Assembly (NCBI RefSeq): GCF_003097235.1
Contig: NZ_QEQQ01000034.1
Location: 1-44,094, forward strand
Reading direction: 5' to 3'
Source: Pseudomonas sp. CC120222-01a
GTDB lineage: Bacteria; Pseudomonadota; Gammaproteobacteria; Pseudomonadales; Pseudomonadaceae
DNA length: 44,094 nt
Below are positions 31,125 to 40,296 of this stretch, one piece after another; the first letter of the stretch is position 1, and every line of letters starts with the position of its first letter. The notes under the pieces were generated by a model that worked only from the letters and a program-made list of their open reading frames with translations, did not search any database and had not been told where the DNA came from. The translations under genes and the position numbers were made by a program.

Positions 31125-32408
31125 TCAGCTCAAACCTTGCGCGTTCGTCGGCAGCTGCCAGTGAAGCTGGCAATCGGCCTGCCCCAGCGAAGGCAGATTG
31201 GCCACTGCCAGCAGGCGCTCGCCGCAATACAGCAACGGCAGGCGCGGGCGCACGAAGTGCGGGACCTGCAGCTCGTTGAGCAGGCGCTTGAGGTCGCGTC
31301 GGCCGCGGCCGGGGATGTCCAGCACTTCGCCGCCCTGGCGGTAGGCGATACGCAGCTCGCCCAGTGGCGCGGCGGCATCAAGACGCACACTGCCGTTGCC
31401 CAGCAATTCCAGGATCGCCCCGGGGTCGGCCCAGGCATACTCGCCCATGGGTTGCTGCAGCCAGTCACCACTCAACCACCAGATACGGCCATGACTGCGC
31501 AGCAACCGACCGTCGGCTAGCCGCCAGACAGGTTGTGCATCTGCAACGGCATCGCGCAGGTCCGCCCAGCCGGCCCAATGACGGGTATCGGGCAAGCGGG
31601 TTCGCTGGCTCAGCCAGTACTGCAGGGCATTGCGCTGCCGTGCAGGTGACAAGCGGGTGAGCGTCGCCAGATCGAGCGACTGCAAGGCTGCCCAGGCCGG
31701 AGCGGCGCCCTCCCCGGCCTCGGCCAGATCACCCTGCGCCAGTTCGTCGAGCAGGCCCAGCGCCTCGCCCAGATGCTCCGCACAACGGGCGATGTTCTGG
31801 CTGGCTTGCGGCCAACGCTGGTGCAAATGCGGGAACACCTCTGCGCGCAGATAGTTGCGGTCGAAGTCGGTATCAACATTCGTCGGGTCTTCGATCCACA
31901 CCAGCTCATTGGCCTGGGCGTAGTCATGCAACTGCTGGCGCGAGGTGGCCAGCAATGGCCGGACCAGGCTGCCCTGCCCTAGCGGGCGCTGTCCGGGCAT
32001 CGCCGCCAGGCCGCGCAGGCCGGCACCTCGCAGCATACGGAAGAGCACCGTTTCGGCCTGGTCGTCACGGTGCTGGGCGGCGAACAGGATGTCGCCTGGG
32101 CCGAGCACGTGCCTGAAGGCGGCATAACGGGCGTCGCGGGCAGCCTGTTCGAGGCTGGCGCCGGGGGCGACCTGGACGTGGATGACCTGTAGCTCGATAC
32201 CGAACTGGTCGCAGATCGACTGGCAGTGGGCAGGCCACGCGTCGGCGGCGGACTGCAGGCCATGGTGAATGTGCAGGGCGCGCAGCGGAGGTGATGCATG
32301 GTTGCGGGCGTGATTGGCCAGCAGGTGCAGGAGGACGGTGGAATCGAGGCCGCCAGAGAAGGCGATGTACCAGGCGGGGGCGTTGAGCCAGGGGGTGAGG
32401 TTGATCAT
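31125..32408 (-). CDS. tilS: tRNA(Ile)-lysidine synthase
   Basis: 427 residues from MINLTPWLNAPAWYIAFSGG. The PP-loop ATP pyrophosphatase motif SGGLDSTVLLHLL and the TilS-specific RYAAFRHVL, HRDDQAETVLFRMLRGAGLRGLAAM are clear; a C-terminal tRNA-binding domain follows. It adds lysine to C34 of the minor tRNA-Ile so that it reads AUA. The ATG at 32408 starts directly before the conserved core; upstream sequence is not protein-like. Confidence 0.96.
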   Translation of the reverse strand: MINLTPWLNAPAWYIAFSGGLDSTVLLHLLANHARNHASPPLRALHIHHGLQSAADAWPAHCQSICDQFGIELQVIHVQVAPGASLEQAARDARYAAFRHVLGPGDILFAAQHRDDQAETVLFRMLRGAGLRGLAAMPGQRPLGQGSLVRPLLATSRQQLHDYAQANELVWIEDPTNVDTDFDRNYLRAEVFPHLHQRWPQASQNIARCAEHLGEALGLLDELAQGDLAEAGEGAAPAWAALQSLDLATLTRLSPARQRNALQYWLSQRTRLPDTRHWAGWADLRDAVADAQPVWRLADGRLLRSHGRIWWLSGDWLQQPMGEYAWADPGAILELLGNGSVRLDAAAPLGELRIAYRQGGEVLDIPGRGRRDLKRLLNELQVPHFVRPRLPLLYCGERLLAVANLPSLGQADCQLHWQLPTNAQGLS

Positions 32409-32450
32409 CTGGGCCTCACTTGGCTTGAGGTTGCCGGGGGTGCTTTGCAC

Positions 32451-32524
32451 CCCTTTCGCGACACAAGGCCGCTCCTACAGGAGTTCGCGATTCCCTGTAG
32501 GAGCGGCCTTGTGTCGCGAAAGGG
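32451..32524. repeat. Perfect 31-base inverted REP pair
   Basis: CCCTTTCGCGACACAAGGCC continuing to ACAGG (32451-32481) is exactly complementary to 32494-32524, with a 12-base spacer. It differs from the pair at 26503 only at its ends and spacer. It lies between accA and tilS. Confidence 0.85.
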
Positions 32525-32548
32525 CCGCGACGCGGCCCCCAGGGCATA

Positions 32549-33496
32549 TCAGAGGCCGTAGCTCATCAGGCGGTCGTAACGACGGGCCAGCAGCGCGTCA
32601 TTGTCGAGCTTGCCAAGCATGTCCAGCTGCTGCACCAGGTCGGCACGGATGCTTTCGGACATCTTCGCCGGGTCACGGTGGGCGCCGCCCAGCGGCTCCT
32701 GGATGACCTTGTCGACGATGTTCAGGCTCTTCAGGCGCTCAGCGGTGATGCCCATGGCTTCGGCGGCGTCGGCAGCCTTGTCGGCAGTCTTCCACAGGAT
32801 CGAGGCGCAGCCTTCCGGCGAGATCACCGAGTAGGTGGAGTACTGCAGCATGTTCAGCTGGTCGCACACGCCAATGGCCAGTGCACCGCCGGAACCACCC
32901 TCACCGATCACGGTGGCGATGATCGGGGTCTTCAGGCGCGCCATGACGCGCAGGTTCCAGGCGATAGCCTCGCTCTGGTTGCGCTCTTCGGCGTCGATGC
33001 CCGGGTAGGCGCCCGGGGTGTCGATGAAGGTCAGGATCGGCATCTTGAAGCGCTCGGCCATTTCCATCAGGCGGCAGGCCTTGCGGTAGCCTTCAGGGCG
33101 CGGCATGCCGAAGTTGCGGCGAACCTTCTCGCGCACTTCGCGGCCCTTCTGGTGGCCGATGACCATGACCGGCTTGCCGTCCAGGCGCGCAGTACCACCG
33201 ACGATGGCAGCGTCGTCGGAGAAGTGGCGATCACCGTGCAGCTCTTCGAACTCGGTAAAGATGTGATCCAGGTAGTCCAGGGTGTATGGACGACGCGGAT
33301 GACGAGCCAGGCGGGCGATCTGCCAGCTGGTCAGGTTGCCGAAGATGCTTTCGGTCAGGGTGTTGCTCTTGTCTTGCAGACGGGCAATTTCATCGCTGAT
33401 GTTCAGCGAGTTGTCGTTGCCTACCAGGCGCAGGCCTTCGATCTTGGCTTGCAGGTCGGCAATCGGCTGTTCGAAATCGAGAAAATTCGGGTTCAT
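32549..33496 (-). CDS. accA: Acetyl-CoA carboxylase, carboxyltransferase alpha subunit
   Basis: 315 residues from MNPNFLDFEQPIADLQAKIE. The crotonase-like core with VIGHQKGREV, PILTFIDTPGAYPGIDAEERNQSEAIA and VIGEGGSGGALAIGV is characteristic. With AccD it transfers carboxyl from biotin to acetyl-CoA, the first step of fatty-acid synthesis. An ATG two codons upstream (33502) is also possible. Confidence 0.98.
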   Translation of the reverse strand: MNPNFLDFEQPIADLQAKIEGLRLVGNDNSLNISDEIARLQDKSNTLTESIFGNLTSWQIARLARHPRRPYTLDYLDHIFTEFEELHGDRHFSDDAAIVGGTARLDGKPVMVIGHQKGREVREKVRRNFGMPRPEGYRKACRLMEMAERFKMPILTFIDTPGAYPGIDAEERNQSEAIAWNLRVMARLKTPIIATVIGEGGSGGALAIGVCDQLNMLQYSTYSVISPEGCASILWKTADKAADAAEAMGITAERLKSLNIVDKVIQEPLGGAHRDPAKMSESIRADLVQQLDMLGKLDNDALLARRYDRLMSYGL

Positions 33497-33601
33497 AGTC
33501 ATCCGTCTTGGGTCTACGGCCAGGCGGCCGGCCGGTTGATCCGTTTGGCGCCCTACCTTAAGGGATCAGGCGCATATAGGTCGAGATTAAATTTCGTCGA
33601 T

Positions 33602-36600
33602 TCAACGATATTGCAGGAAGACGTTCTCACGCCCGAACTGGTCACGCAGTGCCTGAATCAGGCCATCGGCCGGGTCGATCTTCCACTGCTCGCCGAACTG
33701 CAACATCGCCTTGGCATCGCTGCCGGTGTACTCCAGGGTGATCGGGCAAGCCCCGCGATGGCGGGTGATCAGTTCGCCCAGCCATTTCAGGCGGTCGCCC
33801 TTGAGCGCTTCGTGCGCCACTTTCAGGCGCAGGCTCTCGGCCAGCTTGGTGCGCGCATCCTCCATGGTCATCACCTGCTTCACCCGCAGGCGCAGGCCAC
33901 CGGAGAAGTCGTCGTTGCTCACCTCGCCCTCGACCACCACCATGGCATCGGTCTGCAGCAAGGACTGTGCCGCCATATAGGAATCGGCAAACAGCGAGGC
34001 CTCGATGCGCCCGGAACGGTCATCCAGGGTGACGAAGCCCATCTTGTCGCCCTTCTTGTTCTTCATCACCCGGAGGGCAATGATCATCCCGGCAATGGTC
34101 TGGGTCTCACGCGACGGTTTGAGGTCGATGATGCGCTGGCGGGCGAAACGGCGTATCTCGGTCTCGTACTCGTCGATCGGGTGGCCGGTGAGGTACAGGC
34201 CCAAGGTGTCCTTCTCGCCCTTCAGGCGCTCCTTGAGGGTCAGCTCGCGCACCTTGCGGTGGTTGGCGTAGACGTCGACATCCGCCTCGTCGAACATGCC
34301 GCCGAACAGGTCGACGTGGCCACTGTCGGCGGTATGCGCCGCCTGCTCGGCAGCCTTGATGGCCTCGCCCAGGGCAGACAGCAAGGTCGCACGGTTGAGG
34401 TCGATATTGGCCTGATAGGCCTTGATCTCATCATGGAAGTGCGGGCCCAGGCGGTCCAGCGCGCCGCTGCGGATCAACGCATCGAGGGTACGCTTGTTGA
34501 CCCGCTTGAGGTCGATGCGCTCGCAGAAGTCGAACAGGTCCTTGAATGGCCCGCCCTGGGCACGCGCCTCGACAATGGCCTCCACCGGGCCTTCACCGAC
34601 ACCCTTGATCGCACCCAGGCCGTAGACGATGCGGCCGTCATTGTTAACGGTGAACTTGAAGTCGGAGAAATTCACGTCCGGCGCATCGAGGCGCAGCTTC
34701 ATGCTGCGCACTTCCTCGACCAGCACCACTACCTTGTCGGTGTTGTGCATGTCCGCCGAGAGTACCGCGGCCATGAACGGTGCCGGGTGGTGGGTCTTCA
34801 GCCAGGCAGTCTGGTACGAAACCAGGCCATAGGCGGCGGAGTGGGATTTGTTGAAGCCGTAACCGGCGAATTTCTCTACCAGGTCGAAGATGTTACCGGC
34901 CAGGTCCGCATCGATGTTGTTGGCAACGCAACCTTCGATGAAGCCACCGCGTTGCTTGGCCATCTCCTCGGGTTTTTTCTTACCCATGGCTCGACGCAGC
35001 ATGTCGGCGCCGCCGAGGGTGTAGCCCGCCATCACCTGGGCGATCTGCATCACCTGTTCCTGATACAGGATGATGCCGTAAGTCGGTGCCAGTACCGGTT
35101 TGAGGCCTTCGTACTGGTAGTCGGAGTGCGGGTAGGCCAGCTCGGCGCGGCCGTGCTTGCGGTTGATGAAGTCGTCCACCATGCCCGACTGCAGCGGGCC
35201 CGGGCGGAACAGTGCCACCAGTGCAATGAGGTCTTCCAGGCAGTCGGGCTTGAGCTTCTTGATCAGCTCCTTCATGCCGCGGGATTCGAGCTGGAACACC
35301 GCCGTGGTTTCGGCTTTCTGTAGCAGCTCGTAGGTCTTGCGGTCGTCCAGCGGGATGAAATCGATGTTGAGATCGGGCAGGTTCTGCTTGGCCTGCTCGC
35401 GGTTGATGATCTCCATCGCCCACTTGATGATGGTCAGGGTACGCAGGCCGAGGAAGTCGAACTTCACCAGGCCCGCAGCCTCGACGTCGTCCTTGTCGAA
35501 CTGGGTCACCAGGCCGCCGCCCTCTTCGTCACAGGCGATCGGCGAGAAGTCGGTGAGCTTGGTCGGGGCGATTACCACACCACCGGCGTGCTTGCCGGTA
35601 CCACGGGTGACACCTTCGAGCTTGAGCGCCATGTCCCAGATCTCGCGGGCATCCTCGTCGCCCTTGAGGAAGTCGCGCAGGATTTCTTCCTGTTCGTAGG
35701 CTTTCTCCAGGGTCATGCCCACTTCGAACGGGATCATCTTCGACAGGCGGTCGGCCAGGCCATAGGACTTGCCCTGCACCCGCGCCACGTCGCGCACCAC
35801 CGCCTTGGCGGCCATGGTGCCGAAGGTGATGATCTGGCTCACGGCGTTGCGGCCATAGGCTTCGGCCACGTAATCGATCACCCGGTCACGGCCATCCATG
35901 CAGAAGTCGACGTCGAAGTCGGGCATAGAAATACGTTCAGGGTTGAGGAAGCGCTCGAACAGCAGGTCGTAGGCCAGCGGGTCGAGGTCGGTGATCTTCA
36001 GTACGTAGGCCACCAGCGAGCCCGCACCCGACCCCCGCCCCGGACCAACCGGCACGTCGTTGTTCTTGGCCCACTTGATGAAGTCCATAACGATCAGGAA
36101 GTAACCGGGGAAGCCCATCTGGATGATGATGTCCAGTTCGAACTTCAGGCGGTCCAGGTAGACCTGGCGCTTCTCTTCGTAATTCGGTGTGGTTTCTTTC
36201 GGCCAAAGCACCGCCAGGCGCTCTTCCAGGCCTTCGTGGGAGACGTGACGCAGGTAATCGTCGATGCCCATGCCGTTGGGCGTCGGGAAATCAGGCAGGA
36301 AGTATTTGCCCAGTTGCACCTGGATGTTGCAACGCTTGGCGATCTCGACGGTATTGGCAATGGCGTCCGGCAGGTCGCTGAACAGCTCGGCCATTTCCTC
36401 GGCCGATTTCAGGTACTGCTGGTCGCTGTAGCCACGCGGGCGACGGGGGTCGTCGAGGGTCCAGCCCTCGCCGATGCAAACGCGGGTTTCGTGGGCGTCG
36501 AAGTCGGACTGCTTGATGAAACGCACGTCGTTGGTGGCGACCAGTGGCGCACCGAGCTGATCGGCCAGGGCCACGGCGGCGTGCACGTACTCCTCGTCGC

Positions 36601-37126
36601 CAGCGCGGTTGGTGCGCTGCACTTCGACGTAGAAGCGCTCCGGGAACATGCCCATCCAGTCGCGCAGCAGGGCTTCGGCTTCATCCTGGCGACCATTCAT
36701 CAGGGCCATGCCAATATCGCCCGCCTTGCCGGCGGACAGGGCGATCAGCCCCTCGCTGGCGGGGGCGATCCACTCACGCTGAAGGATCACCAGGCCATTG
36801 CGCTGACCGTCGGTCCAGCCACGGGAGATCAACTCGGTGAGGTTGCGATAGCCCTTGGGGTCCATGGCCAGGAAACAGATGCGCGACAGCGGTGCTTCCG
36901 GGTCGGCACCGGCCAGCCACAGGTCGGCACCGCAGATCGGCTTGATCCCGGCGCCCATGGCGGTCTTGTAGAACTTGACCAGCGAGCACATGTTGCTTTG
37001 GTCGGTGATCGCCACCGCTGGCATGTTCATCCCCGCCAGCGCCTTGGCCAGCGGCTTGATCCGTACCAGGCCGTCGACCAGCGAGAATTCGGAGTGGACG
37101 CGCAGGTGAACGAAGGGAACCGACAT
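33602..37126 (-). CDS. dnaE: DNA polymerase III alpha subunit
   Basis: 1174 residues. An N-terminal PHP domain (FVHLRVHSEFSLVDGLVRIKPLA) is followed by the C-family polymerase core with the catalytic aspartates in PDFDVDFCMDGRDRVIDYVAEAYG near 400, the GRGSGAGSLVAYVL motif, and a C-terminal helix-hairpin-helix and OB fold (TIAGMIIALRVMKNKKGDKMGFVTLDDRSGRIE). It is the replicative polymerase. The ATG at 37126 is chosen because the PHP domain begins there. Confidence 0.98.
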   Translation of the reverse strand: MSVPFVHLRVHSEFSLVDGLVRIKPLAKALAGMNMPAVAITDQSNMCSLVKFYKTAMGAGIKPICGADLWLAGADPEAPLSRICFLAMDPKGYRNLTELISRGWTDGQRNGLVILQREWIAPASEGLIALSAGKAGDIGMALMNGRQDEAEALLRDWMGMFPERFYVEVQRTNRAGDEEYVHAAVALADQLGAPLVATNDVRFIKQSDFDAHETRVCIGEGWTLDDPRRPRGYSDQQYLKSAEEMAELFSDLPDAIANTVEIAKRCNIQVQLGKYFLPDFPTPNGMGIDDYLRHVSHEGLEERLAVLWPKETTPNYEEKRQVYLDRLKFELDIIIQMGFPGYFLIVMDFIKWAKNNDVPVGPGRGSGAGSLVAYVLKITDLDPLAYDLLFERFLNPERISMPDFDVDFCMDGRDRVIDYVAEAYGRNAVSQIITFGTMAAKAVVRDVARVQGKSYGLADRLSKMIPFEVGMTLEKAYEQEEILRDFLKGDEDAREIWDMALKLEGVTRGTGKHAGGVVIAPTKLTDFSPIACDEEGGGLVTQFDKDDVEAAGLVKFDFLGLRTLTIIKWAMEIINREQAKQNLPDLNIDFIPLDDRKTYELLQKAETTAVFQLESRGMKELIKKLKPDCLEDLIALVALFRPGPLQSGMVDDFINRKHGRAELAYPHSDYQYEGLKPVLAPTYGIILYQEQVMQIAQVMAGYTLGGADMLRRAMGKKKPEEMAKQRGGFIEGCVANNIDADLAGNIFDLVEKFAGYGFNKSHSAAYGLVSYQTAWLKTHHPAPFMAAVLSADMHNTDKVVVLVEEVRSMKLRLDAPDVNFSDFKFTVNNDGRIVYGLGAIKGVGEGPVEAIVEARAQGGPFKDLFDFCERIDLKRVNKRTLDALIRSGALDRLGPHFHDEIKAYQANIDLNRATLLSALGEAIKAAEQAAHTADSGHVDLFGGMFDEADVDVYANHRKVRELTLKERLKGEKDTLGLYLTGHPIDEYETEIRRFARQRIIDLKPSRETQTIAGMIIALRVMKNKKGDKMGFVTLDDRSGRIEASLFADSYMAAQSLLQTDAMVVVEGEVSNDDFSGGLRLRVKQVMTMEDARTKLAESLRLKVAHEALKGDRLKWLGELITRHRGACPITLEYTGSDAKAMLQFGEQWKIDPADGLIQALRDQFGRENVFLQYR

Positions 37127-37190
37127 GGAAAGTCCTGTAGCAGTGCTGAACGACAAGAGCGGGATTGTAGCGTAATTGCTTAAAACATTT

Positions 37191-37211
37191 GGGGCCGCAT
37201 AGCGGCCCCAG
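37191..37211 (-). terminator. Hairpin after rnhB
   Basis: TGGGGCCGC-TAT-GCGGCCCCA on the minus strand lies 5 bases after the rnhB stop and is followed by AATGTTTT. It is probably the terminator at the end of the lipid A cluster, before dnaE's own promoter. Confidence 0.65.
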
Positions 37212-37215
37212 GTCA

Positions 37216-37839
37216 TCAGATCAACGCGTCGGTGATGCCTTCACGGGCTTGCCAGGCGGCCCGCACCGGGCCGAACGAGCGCCGATGAATGGGCGTAGGG
37301 CCCAGGCGCGCGAGGGCTTCCAGATGCACAGGCGTGGGATAGCCTTTATGCCCGCCAATCCCGTAACCCGGATAGATCAGCTCGAACGCGCTCATCTCCC
37401 GGTCGCGGGTCACCTTGGCCAGGATCGAGGCGGCAGCGATTGCCGGCACCTGGCTATCACCCTTGACCACTGGTGCAGCTGGCACCGCCAGTTTCGGGCA
37501 ACGGTTACCGTCGATCAGTGCCAGCTTCGGCGTCACGTGCAGCCCTTCCACCGCTCGCTGCATGGCCAGCATGGTGGCCTGCAGGATGTTCAGCCGGTCG
37601 ATTTCCTCGACTTCGGCGCGGGCGATGCAGAAGCTCAGGGCTTTTTCGCAGATCTCGTCGAACAGCGCCTCGCGCTTGGCTTCGGTGAGTTTCTTCGAAT
37701 CGTTCAGGCCAAGAATCGGCCGGGCCGGGTCGAGGATCACCGCCGCCGTGACCACCGCACCGCACAACGGGCCGCGGCCGACTTCGTCGACGCCGGCGAC
37801 CAGGTCTTCGACCAGGTTGAAGTCCAGTCCAATCTGCAT
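37216..37839 (-). CDS. rnhB: Ribonuclease HII
   Basis: 207 residues from MQIGLDFNLVEDLVAGVDEVG. The catalytic DEG in GVDEVGRGPLCGAVV and the aspartates in ALIDGNRCP fit RNase HII, which removes ribonucleotides from DNA. GGHKGYPTPVHLEAL is the C-terminal signature. The start follows the lpxB stop by 1 base. Confidence 0.97.
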   Translation of the reverse strand: MQIGLDFNLVEDLVAGVDEVGRGPLCGAVVTAAVILDPARPILGLNDSKKLTEAKREALFDEICEKALSFCIARAEVEEIDRLNILQATMLAMQRAVEGLHVTPKLALIDGNRCPKLAVPAAPVVKGDSQVPAIAAASILAKVTRDREMSAFELIYPGYGIGGHKGYPTPVHLEALARLGPTPIHRRSFGPVRAAWQAREGITDALI

Positions 37840-37840
37840 G

Positions 37841-38968
37841 TCAGCGGTCCTTGAGCAAAGCGAGCACCGCGTCGGCCGCCTGATTGGAGGCGTCGCGGCG
37901 CAGGGTGCGGTGAATCTCATCGAAGCGTTCGGTCTGCTGGGCACCATCGGTAACCAGTGGTGCCAGGGTCTGCGCCAGGGCTTCGCTGGTCGCGGCATCC
38001 TGCAGCAACTCAGGCACCAGTTCACGCTGGGCCAGCAGGTTGGGCAGCGACACGTAGGGGCTTTTCACCAGGCGCTTGAGAATCCAGTAGGTCAACGGGG
38101 CCAGGCGGTAGGCCACGACCATCGGGCGCTTGTACAGCAGCGCCTCCAGCGTGGCGGTTCCGGAAGCGATCAGCACCGCATCGCAGGCAGCCAAGGCCCG
38201 GTGCGACTGGCCATCGAGCAAGGTCAACGGCAGATCGCGGCCTTCGAGCATCTGCTCGACCTGGGCTCGACGGGCTGCGTTGGCACACGGCAACACGAAA
38301 CGCACGCCAGGCAGCAGCTCGTGCAGGCGCTGGGCGGCGTCGAGGAACAGTGCCCCCAGGCGCCCTACTTCACCACCACGGCTACCTGGCATCAACGCCA
38401 CCACCGGTCCATCGGCCAGGCCCAGTTCGTGACGCGCCGCCTGGCGATCTGCCGACAACGGAATGGTATCGGCCAGCGGGTGGCCGACAAACCGCACCGG
38501 CACACCCTGCTCTTCGTAGAAGCGCGCTTCAAAGGGCAGCAACGTGAGCATCAGGTCGCAACCTTCGCGGATCTTCAGCACGCGCTTCTGCCGCCACGCC
38601 CAGACCGACGGGCTGACGTAATGGACGGTCTTGATCCCGGCCTGACGCAGTTTCAGTTCGATATTGAGGGTGAAATCGGGGGCATCGATGCCGATGAACA
38701 CATCGGGCTTTTCATCGATCAAGGTCTGGATCAAGAGCTTGCGTCGCTTGAGCAGCTCACGCAGGCGCCCCAACACTTCGACCAGGCCCATGACCGCAAG
38801 GCGCTCCATGGGGAAGTATGACTGAAGGCCTTCGGCCTCCATCAACGGGCCACCCACACCGATGAAGCGGACATCCGGATGGCGCGCCTTGAGGGCGCGC
38901 ATCAGACCGGAACCGAGAATATCGCCGCTGGCCTCACCAGCGACCAGGGCTACGCAAAGCTGCGCCAT
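37841..38968 (-). CDS. lpxB: Lipid-A-disaccharide synthase
   Basis: 375 residues of glycosyltransferase family 19: LVAGEASGDILGSGLMRALKA at the N-terminus, GIDAPDFTLN and YVSPSVWAWRQKRVLKI in the core, and ASGTATLEALLYKRPMVVAYR near the donor site. It joins UDP-diacylglucosamine and lipid X to form the lipid A disaccharide. It follows lpxA by 1 base. Confidence 0.97.
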   Translation of the reverse strand: MAQLCVALVAGEASGDILGSGLMRALKARHPDVRFIGVGGPLMEAEGLQSYFPMERLAVMGLVEVLGRLRELLKRRKLLIQTLIDEKPDVFIGIDAPDFTLNIELKLRQAGIKTVHYVSPSVWAWRQKRVLKIREGCDLMLTLLPFEARFYEEQGVPVRFVGHPLADTIPLSADRQAARHELGLADGPVVALMPGSRGGEVGRLGALFLDAAQRLHELLPGVRFVLPCANAARRAQVEQMLEGRDLPLTLLDGQSHRALAACDAVLIASGTATLEALLYKRPMVVAYRLAPLTYWILKRLVKSPYVSLPNLLAQRELVPELLQDAATSEALAQTLAPLVTDGAQQTERFDEIHRTLRRDASNQAADAVLALLKDR

Positions 38969-38969
38969 G

Positions 38970-39746
38970 TCAGCGGGTAATGCCGCGGGCGGAGTTCACG
39001 ATCGACTGGCGGAACAGCTCGACCTGCTCGTGCTTGGCGGCCAGCTCGTCCAGCTCCTTGATCGCCTCTTCCACGGTCAGGCCCTGGCGGTAGACGATCT
39101 TGTAGGAACGGCGCAAGGCATGGATGACCTCGTCGCTGAAACCACGGCGGCGCATGCCTTCGAAGTTCATGCTGCGGGCCTCGGCAGGGCTGCCGAATAC
39201 CGTGACGAAGGCCGGCACGTCCTTGCCAATCGCCGTGCCCATGCCAGAGAACGCATGGGCGCCGATGTGGCAGTACTGGTGCACCAGGGTGAAACCGGAC
39301 AGGATCGCCCAGTCTCCCACGTGCACATGCCCGGCCAGCGCGGTGTTGTTGACCAGGATGCAGTGGTTGCCGATGACGCTGTCGTGGCCGATGTGGGCAT
39401 AGGCCATGATCAGGTTGTGATCACCCAGGGTGGTTTCCGCACGGTCCTGGACCGTACCACGGTGAATGGTCACACCTTCACGGATCACGTTGTGGTCACC
39501 GATTACCAGGCGCGTCGGCTCACCCTTGTACTTGAGGTCCGGGGTGTCTTCGCCAATCGAGGAAAACTGGTAGATGCGGTTGTGCTTGCCAATCCGGGTC
39601 GGCCCCTTGAGCACGACGTGTGGGCCAATGACGGTGCCCTCGCCGATCTCGACATCCGGACCGACGATCGACCACGGGCCAACCTCGACGCCATCGGCCA
39701 GCTTGGCCGACGGATCGATGATCGCCCGCGGATCAATCGAACTCAC
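38970..39746 (-). CDS. lpxA: UDP-N-acetylglucosamine acyltransferase
   Basis: 258 residues: a left-handed beta helix of hexapeptide repeats (IDPSAKLADGVEVGPWSIVG...) followed by a helical C-terminus (RRGFSDEVIHALRRSYKIVY). The catalytic histidine lies in MAYAHIGHDSVIGN. It starts lipid A synthesis. The start is GTG at 39746, overlapping the fabZ stop by 4 bases. Confidence 0.97.
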   Translation of the reverse strand: MSSIDPRAIIDPSAKLADGVEVGPWSIVGPDVEIGEGTVIGPHVVLKGPTRIGKHNRIYQFSSIGEDTPDLKYKGEPTRLVIGDHNVIREGVTIHRGTVQDRAETTLGDHNLIMAYAHIGHDSVIGNHCILVNNTALAGHVHVGDWAILSGFTLVHQYCHIGAHAFSGMGTAIGKDVPAFVTVFGSPAEARSMNFEGMRRRGFSDEVIHALRRSYKIVYRQGLTVEEAIKELDELAAKHEQVELFRQSIVNSARGITR

Positions 39747-40183
39747 AGGGAGCGTTCCGCACAGGTGATCTCAGCCGAGCACACCGGCTTGCCGTCGACC
39801 AGGGCGCGGCACTCGAACTTCCAGATCATGCTCTTGCGGCTGAGGAACTTGGCTTCCAGCACCAGCTGGTCGCCCGGCAGTACCGGCTGGCGGAAGCGCA
39901 GCTTGTCGGAACCGACGAAGTAGTACAGGGTGCCATCGGCCGGCTTGGCATCAAGCATCTTGAAACCAAGGATGCCGGCCGCCTGAGCCATGGCTTCGAT
40001 GATCAGGACGCCCGGCATGATCGGGTGCGCCGGGAAATGGCCATTGAAGAACGGCTCGTTGATGCTGACATTCTTGTAGGCACGAATGCTCTGGGCCTCG
40101 AAGTCCAGATCCGTCACACGATCTACCAGCAGGAACGGGTAGCGGTGAGGCAGGTATTCGCGAATCTCGTTGATGTCCATCAT
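39743..40183 (-). CDS. fabZ: 3-hydroxyacyl-ACP dehydratase FabZ
   Basis: 146 residues, normal length, from MMDINEIREYLPHRYPFLLV. The active-site histidine is in LPHRYPFLLVDRV, and the glutamate in PGVLIIEAMAQAAG (hot-dog fold). It dehydrates 3-hydroxyacyl-ACP and competes with lpxA for the same C-chain substrate. The frame is open 16 codons upstream, but the family begins at this double Met. The gap to lpxD (40184-40296) holds nothing evident. Confidence 0.97.
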   Translation of the reverse strand: MMDINEIREYLPHRYPFLLVDRVTDLDFEAQSIRAYKNVSINEPFFNGHFPAHPIMPGVLIIEAMAQAAGILGFKMLDAKPADGTLYYFVGSDKLRFRQPVLPGDQLVLEAKFLSRKSMIWKFECRALVDGKPVCSAEITCAERSL

Positions 40184-40296
40184 TTCGGGGGGAAGCCTGT
40201 AATAAGAATAGGGAGCGCAGGTGCTGACCACACGCTCCTTTTGCAGTCCAAAGAGGAGCCAGCTAGCGACTGTTCACTCTTGCTCAGGAAATGGTA

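Noticed and set aside
32678..35323. An 881-residue open frame on the plus strand across accA and dnaE
   Set aside because: It spans two well-identified genes on the other strand, has shadow composition and no recognisable motif.
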